DNA of 64,000 nt from Taxawa tesnikishii (nom. ined.). Lineage: Eukaryota; Ascomycota; Dothideomycetes; Dothideales. Below the pieces are notes generated by a model, which did no database searches, was not told the origin of the DNA, and worked only from the letters and a program-made list of their open reading frames with translations. The stretch spans positions 62,001 to 126,000 of the forward strand of contig JAPDRO010000030.1 in the NCBI GenBank assembly GCA_030247885.1, written 5' to 3'. Of this stretch, positions 58,301-64,000 are shown piece by piece; position 1 is the first letter of the stretch, and every line of letters starts with the position of its first letter. The translations under genes and the position numbers were made by a program.

Positions 58301-60120
58301 TAAGTAAACTTAGTATTATATTAGTACTTTAAAAACGTTTCTCTTACGCTACTTTTTAAGTAAGGAGTAACTAGTTAAGGCCTTTTCTTAATAAGAGTTT
58401 AATCTTATCTTTATAATACTTTTTTAAGGTATTTATAGCTATTATAGTAACTCGTTAAATTAACGGTAATTTACTTATATTATTACTTTGCCCCTCTAGG
58501 GCTACTAGCTTATACTATAGTATAGGGAGGAGATAACTTATCGTATCTTCCCTTATATTATAGTCTAAGTACCTCGATAGTATATTAGTAGGATTTAACT
58601 TCCTTACTTAATACTTAATTATAAAATCGAAAGTAAATAAAGTAATAGCTTATTTAACTTACCTTCTATTAAGTTACTTTATCTTTATAAAACCCTTTAA
58701 GTTATTATAATTTAATAGTACTTAAATTAAGTACGAGGCTCCTTTAAAGTAGTAGCGCTAATACTTAAATGCTACTACTATAGCTAGTAATTCCTAATTA
58801 TATACTTTATAATTTTACTCTATTAGAATTATCTTTTAAAACTAAAATATAATTAAGTACTAGTTCCTACTACTATTATAGTCTAGTAGTAACTAAGAAA
58901 GTATTACCCTTAAAGTAAACTTTAATACGTTACTTTTAAACTATAGGTATACTACTAAGTTATAATATATTAAAATAGAAGCTTTCGTAAACGCTATTTT
59001 TAATATATAAAACGCTTCCTCCTCGGAGTTAGTTTACTAAATAGGCCCTAATTTCCTACTCTTATAACTACCCTTTAGTAACTTAGTTAACGTAGTTACC
59101 TTCTTTAAGTAGTTCTTAATAAACTATTAATAAAAGTTAGTAAACCCTAGAAACTATTATATATTATAAATCGTTTTTAAAGTTAACTATTTCTTAATAG
59201 CGCGTACCTTACTCTTATTTATTACGACGCCTTTATAGCTTATAATAAAACTAAAGAATTCTACTTAATATATAAAGAATTCGTATTTCTTTTAGCTTAT
59301 AAATAGTATATACTTCCTTAGTTACTTTAATATAACTCGTAGGTACTCTATATACTCTTTCCTTATAATACTATAAATAAGTATATTATTTAAATATACT
59401 ATATAAGAGACGTCTACTAAACTTACTAATACTTTATTAATATAAGCTTAGAATATTACTAGGGTATTAGTTAAGCGAAATAGTATAACTAAATACTCGA
59501 AGTATTTATAATATATATAGAATATAATCTTCTACTTATCGCCTTACTTAATTAGTATATAATAGTAAGTATCTTTTAAGTTTAACTTAAAAACTACTAC
59601 GCGCTACTAAGTTAATTTAAAGTCTTACTAATTAGAGGTAGTAAATAGCGATTTTTAATAGTAATCTTATTAAGACCTTTATAGTTAACGTATAGCCTTA
59701 CGCTCCTATCCTTCTTTAAAATAAATAAAATCGGCGTACTTACTATAAACTCGAATTATTAAATTTAACTATTTACCTAAGTAGTAGCTAAGTAATTTTA
59801 AAGTATCTTTAACTCCCTCTTAAAAGGTTATATAAAGGCTAAAAGGGTAGCTTCTTACCTTTTATTAAGTTAATTATATACGTTACTCCTTCGAGTCGTA
59901 AAAGGTTTACTATATCCTTATAGTTAAAAATATCCTCTAAATTTGTAACCTTTAAAAGTAAGGCCTCCTTATAAGACTCCTTACGTAACTCTTTATATAG
60001 ACTTTTACGTAAATCTTTACGTAAACTTATAATAGTTATATAGAAAATAGTAAAGACTTAAGGCTTTCCCTTATAGTCTTATATAAACTAGTTAAAGTCT
60101 AAGATCTAGTAGATACTATA

Positions 60121-61967
60121 ACGTGTTTCACAAGTAAGTCGGCCACCCAAGTGAGTCGGCCACCTCGCGAAACTAGAACACCTGCGCAGCAACATTGCGC
60201 AATGCCTCAACAACGCAACGTGCAATACACCTACACTGAAGGAGATATATACCTTGCTATCTCTGATATTACATCCAAGCAAATTCAAAGCGAGAGACGC
60301 GCTGCAGCAGTATATACTGTGCCCCGATCAACGCTGCAAGACCGACGCGCTGGACGGCGCTCTCGACGCGACTACGAGCCGAAATCAAAGCGCCTTACAA
60401 AACTAGAAGAGGAGGTGATAGTACAGCGTGTGCTAGACGAGAGTCTACGTGGCGTACCGCCCTCGAAGGGAAACATACGAGATATGGCGGATAAACTGCT
60501 AGGAGAGCGTGATGGGAAGCCTGTTGGCAAGAACTGGGTTGACAACTTCATTAAGCGTACGCCTGAGCTACGAACGCGATGGAGCCGTCCGTACGATCGC
60601 CAGCGAGCTGCCTGCGAGGATCCGGCGGTTATCCAGCCCTGGTTCGCGCTTGTTCAGTCAATGAAGGCGAAGTATGGTATCTCAGATGAGGACACCTACA
60701 ACTTTGATGAATCTGGCTTTCTAATGGGCAAGATATCGTCTCAGCTAGTTGTTACAGGCTCAGAGAAACCTGGTAAACAGAAGAAACTACAGCCTGGCGA
60801 TCGCGAGTGGGTTACCTTGGTACAAGGCGTCGGGGCTACGGGGCGCGTTATCCCACCCTTCATCATCTTCGCAGGCAAGGTCCTTATCTCAACCTGGTTC
60901 AACGATCTACCTCGTGACTGGATTGTTGAGGTCTCCTCTACTGGCTGGACTAACAACAAGCTCGCGCTCGCGTGGCTTAAGCACTTCGATGCGCATACGA
61001 AGGCTTATACTGTTGGGGCATATAGGCTGCTTATTATTGACGGCCACGAGAGCCACTGCTCGGTCGAATTCCAGGATTACTGTAAGGAGAACAACATTAT
61101 AGCTCTCTGTATGCCTCCACACTCCTCGCACCTACTGCAGCCACTTGACGTCGTCTGCTACTCGCTGCTAAAGCGCCTGTATGGCGACGAGATCTCAGCC
61201 TTGGCACGCAGTCGCGTTTACTATATCACGAAAGAAACCTTCCTAACTGCCTTTAAAGCAGCTTTTAAGAAGGCGTTCACACAGGAGAATGTCTGCGCAG
61301 GGTTTCGAGGCGCTGGGCTAGTCCCATACAACCCAGAGGCTGTGTTATCGAAGCTGGATGTAAGGCTGCGTACGCCAACGCCGCCTGCACCAGGTACAGT
61401 CGAATGGGAGGCGAAAACACCGCGCAACGCCAGCGAAATAGAGGCGCAGTCAACGCTAATTCGAAATCGCATGCAAAAACATCAGGGGTCTCCAGCAAGC
61501 TCTTTGGATGAGCAGGTTAGGCAGCTGACCAAGGGCGCTCAGCAGATAGCGCATGAGATGGTGTTAATGCGCGAAGAAACAGCGCGTCTGCGAGACGCAA
61601 TTGAGGCGGCCACAAAGCGCAAGAGCCGCAAAAGGCAATACGTACGGGCAGAGGAGACTCTAACAGTAGGTGAGGTAGCTGATCTGGTCGCTGCCAAGGA
61701 GGGTAGCAGTGGTAATGACGGCGAGAAGGCTGCGAAGAGGGTGCGCGTAGAGCGGCGTTGCGGCCGTTGCGGCGAGACTGGGCATAACTCCCGCACCTGT
61801 AAAGTAGAAATAGAGGATGCAGAAGATAGCGACGTTTCTGAATAATTATATACTGTTCTATAGACTGCTGTAAAGTGTTGTAGTGTTGCGCAATGTTGCT
61901 GCGCAAGCGTTCTAGTTTCGTGAGGTGGCCGACTCACTTGGGTGGCCGACTCACTTGTGAAACACGT
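60121..61967 (+). mobile_element. Intact pogo/Fot1-type DNA transposon Y, copy 2 (1847 bp)
   Basis: Identical in structure to the copy at 34637: 82-bp inverted repeats (60121-60202 and 61886-61967), TA at 60119-60120 and 61968-61969. The only base difference I found is C at 60324 against T at 34840, a silent Pro codon change. It is inserted between the reverse transcriptase and gag parts of the RIP-mutated Gypsy fossil. Confidence 0.95.
60202..61845 (+). CDS. Pogo/Fot1-type transposase, second copy, 547 residues
   Basis: The protein is identical to that encoded at 34718-36361: helix-turn-helix and CENP-B-type DNA-binding domains, DDE_1 core with Asp169, Asp280 and Asp316, and a C-terminal CCHC knuckle at 520-533. 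The start is again the first ATG, with its A as last base of the terminal repeat. No stop or shift, so the enzyme should be as functional as its twin. The surrounding Gypsy fossil is on the other strand, and no host promoter is visible, so transcription would have to start within the element's end. Confidence 0.93.
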   Translation: MPQQRNVQYTYTEGDIYLAISDITSKQIQSERRAAAVYTVPRSTLQDRRAGRRSRRDYEPKSKRLTKLEEEVIVQRVLDESLRGVPPSKGNIRDMADKLLGERDGKPVGKNWVDNFIKRTPELRTRWSRPYDRQRAACEDPAVIQPWFALVQSMKAKYGISDEDTYNFDESGFLMGKISSQLVVTGSEKPGKQKKLQPGDREWVTLVQGVGATGRVIPPFIIFAGKVLISTWFNDLPRDWIVEVSSTGWTNNKLALAWLKHFDAHTKAYTVGAYRLLIIDGHESHCSVEFQDYCKENNIIALCMPPHSSHLLQPLDVVCYSLLKRLYGDEISALARSRVYYITKETFLTAFKAAFKKAFTQENVCAGFRGAGLVPYNPEAVLSKLDVRLRTPTPPAPGTVEWEAKTPRNASEIEAQSTLIRNRMQKHQGSPASSLDEQVRQLTKGAQQIAHEMVLMREETARLRDAIEAATKRKSRKRQYVRAEETLTVGEVADLVAAKEGSSGNDGEKAAKRVRVERRCGRCGETGHNSRTCKVEIEDAEDSDVSE

Positions 61968-63390
61968 TAAGTAATATTATAGTACTAGTAATTTATACTT
62001 AAATCGATAATAATACCTTCTTAATACTACTATAGCCTTCCTAGGATTACTAGTAGTCCCTTTACTTTTATTACGTAATATAGGAAATCTATTTCCTTTT
62101 TAGCTTTAATAAAGTTAATAATTCGAATACGTAACTTATATACTTTATAGTAAAATACTCTTAAGTCTTAAAAGGATTCTAGTTTTAAAAAGTCTATACT
62201 TTATTATAAGGTTAAATTATATTATAATATAAAAGCTTATAAGATAATATTATAGTTAGTAGCGTCGTCTAGTAGAAAGGTAGTCTTTACGTAATTATAA
62301 AGCGTAACAACCTTACCTTATAAGGAAACTATAAGTTATACTTAGACTAAAAGGTAAAGGAAGTTTAACGTTAATTCTTTATTAACTTCCTTCCTTTTCT
62401 TATATACCTTAGCGCTAGTTTATTAGTAGTAACCTTACGTATAATAAGGCTACTTTTAGCCTTTTTTTCCTTAAAGCTTTATAGTTTTAAGAGTAATATC
62501 CTTTCTTATAATAATTATAGTACTTTACTTTACTTAAAAGTACGAATATTTTCTAGTTACTTTTAATATATAAGTAGGGTATAGCCGTAGATAAGGTATA
62601 TATATATAAGTTATCTTACTAAGGCCTCTTTACTAGGCCTTAGGAATTCGATCTTTTTATAAAAGGTTACTTATAGGGCGAGTATATATTACTACTAAGT
62701 TAGTTATTAGTTATCTTTATATAAGTTACTAAAGAGACTAGCTTTTATTTTATATTTAAAAGGGTATTATACTTTATAATTAATAAGTAAAGTTTAGATT
62801 ATAACTTAGTAAGTAAGTATTATATATACTACGCCTTTATATAAGTAGATATCTAGTCCTTTAGCGTAGTTAAATAAGAAGTAAAACTAGCTACTATTTA
62901 GTATTTTATCTATTTTACTACGTTATACTAATAAGTTATAATAAAAGTATAATTTACTAAATCCTTAATAAAGTCTATATAGAAAGTCTTAAACTAATTA
63001 TAAGTACTTAACTCGTCTACGCTATATTATTAGTATTACTTCTTCGTTACCTTACTAGTAAAGTATATAATACTATATAAAATCTTCGACTTATTTATAG
63101 TAAAATAATAAGGATTTATTAAGTAAGTAATATCTAGGGCGTATATAAAGGTATATACCTCTTTAAGGGTCTTCCTTAAAAGGAAGTTAACTCCTTTATC
63201 TTAATAAAGAACTTTAGTACGCTAGGAGTAGTTTATATAAAATCTATTAATATATTATTATTAGTATTTATCCTCGAAGTTACCTTGCTTATAGCGTTAT
63301 TTATTATCCTTAGATATTTCTCTTTTTCTTCTTCTTATAAGCCTTATAACTTACTATCTTTATATAGGAAGGCTATAAACGTAGCGCTAA

Positions 63391-63614
63391 TATAATAGAG
63401 TAGCTACTAGATAGTTATAAGTTGTTAATTACGTAAAAGTTACCTTTAATTCCTACTTATTTAGTCTATATATAAGATAGTTGCTTATTTAATTAATAAC
63501 TACTTTATTCTAGGTTTTACTATTATCTTATTATTTACTATTATTTCTATTACTACTTATATAGCTTCCTTTTATAGTTTTAACTTAACTTAATATAAAG
63601 TTCTCCCTATTATA
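63391..63614. repeat. Solo-LTR-like insert (224 bp) in the Gypsy fossil
   Basis: It begins TATAATAG and ends CTATTATA and is bounded by CTAA (63387-63390) and CTAG (63615-63618), a 4-bp target duplication with one RIP-type difference. The Gypsy copy at 27920 lacks it at the same place (near 28330). It matches 1761-1987 in reverse. A solo LTR fits best; a short non-autonomous element is possible. Confidence 0.65.
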
Positions 63615-64000
63615 CTAGTAGCGTAGCGCTACTAAATATTATTACTAATTTCTAGTTACCTTAGCTTTTCTTCTTAATTTAAACGAGTCTACTTTACGCG
63701 TACTTTCTTAAGGCGTTTTACTAGAGTAACTTATAATATAAGGACTAGTTTTCTTTACGTTTTACTATTAAGATTTATTTAACTTACTTACGCCTTAACG
63801 TTAACTATTATTATACTATCTATTAGGTTTTATAAGCTACTATTAGAGTAGAATAATTAGAATTATAAGGGTAGTTTATAGTAACGTATAAAATGCTAGG
63901 ACTTAGTAAATTATAATAGAAACTAATTATTATCTTTTTCTAAGGGGCCTTAAGTTTCCTTATAAGTAAGACGAGTTTACTTTATAAGTAAGTCCTAGGC

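Larger units (their letters stand above)
55393..64000 (-). mobile_element. Second Ty3/Gypsy chromovirus fossil of the same family, reverse, cut by the window edge
   Basis: The 3' LTR lies at 55393-55552 and the 5' LTR starts at 63864 and runs over the right edge (137 of about 161 bp visible). Parts mirror the copy at 27920: chromodomain near 56840-56960, integrase about 57050-58150, reverse transcriptase about 59150-59720, gag with zinc knuckle near 62490-62540. It contains two insertions, the intact Y element (60121-61967) and a 224-bp LTR-like insert (63391-63614). Without them its length would be about 6555 bp, against 6558 for the other copy. Broken in all frames by dozens of RIP-type changes. 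Confidence 0.85.

Noticed and set aside
1-64000. tRNA, rRNA genes or CRISPR-like arrays
   Set aside because: I found no tRNA T-loop with matching arms, no rRNA segments, and the repeated short motifs are element ends, not spaced arrays.

Overview
The window looks like an accessory, repeat-dominated region of a filamentous ascomycete. A Dothideomycete (Pleosporales-like) genome is my inference. It shows a compartmentalised structure: very AT-rich blocks, almost free of CpA/TpG but still containing CpG, alternate with islands of about 50% G+C. That base pattern is the known mark of repeat-induced point mutation (RIP). The host genes have short GT-AG introns, and the recognisable families (BLI-3, PDR-type ABC transporter, psi-factor/Ppo oxygenase, HET domain, GT34, P450) are typical of fungi.

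Layout. 1-4622: nested, heavily mutated transposon fossils. 4623-16242: a gene island with one clearly intact gene (a bli-3-like FMN protein, 11719-12541, minus strand, one 58-bp intron) and a set of broken host genes (membrane protein, Ser/Thr kinase, GT34 glycosyltransferase, PDR ABC transporter C-terminus, cytochrome P450). 16243-40422: a 24-kb AT-rich block with two pogo-like fossils of family F2, a HET-domain relic between them, a five-piece old pogo fossil (family F1) hit by four later insertions, a Tc1-type fossil and another F1 copy. 40423-49015: a second island with a broken Ppo-type dioxygenase-P450 gene and an unrecognised broken multi-exon gene. 49015-50880: a Tc1/mariner fossil. 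50880-53150: a GC-normal stretch without recognisable genes. 53278 to the end: an F1 fossil and a minus-strand Ty3/Gypsy fossil cut by the right edge.

The best preserved mobile elements are two copies of one 1847-bp pogo/Fot1-type DNA transposon (34637-36483 and 60121-61967). I found one silent base difference between them. Each has an uninterrupted 547-codon transposase, 82-bp inverted repeats and a TA target duplication, and neither shows RIP damage although both sit inside heavily RIP-mutated older elements. They therefore arrived after their surroundings were mutated and may still be mobile.

Three kinds of evidence tie the region together. First, insertion arithmetic: removing later insertions restores family lengths exactly (the interrupted F1 copy sums to 1845 bp, equal to two uninterrupted copies). 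Second, six distinct element ends share a common layout, a pair of direct repeats spaced 17 or 18 bp starting about 9-12 bp from the tip. Third, host genes in the islands carry stop codons of the TGG-to-TAG and CAG-to-TAG type, as expected if RIP leaked out of the neighbouring repeats or acted on duplicated genes. Family names F1 to F4 and Y are mine, for this window only.
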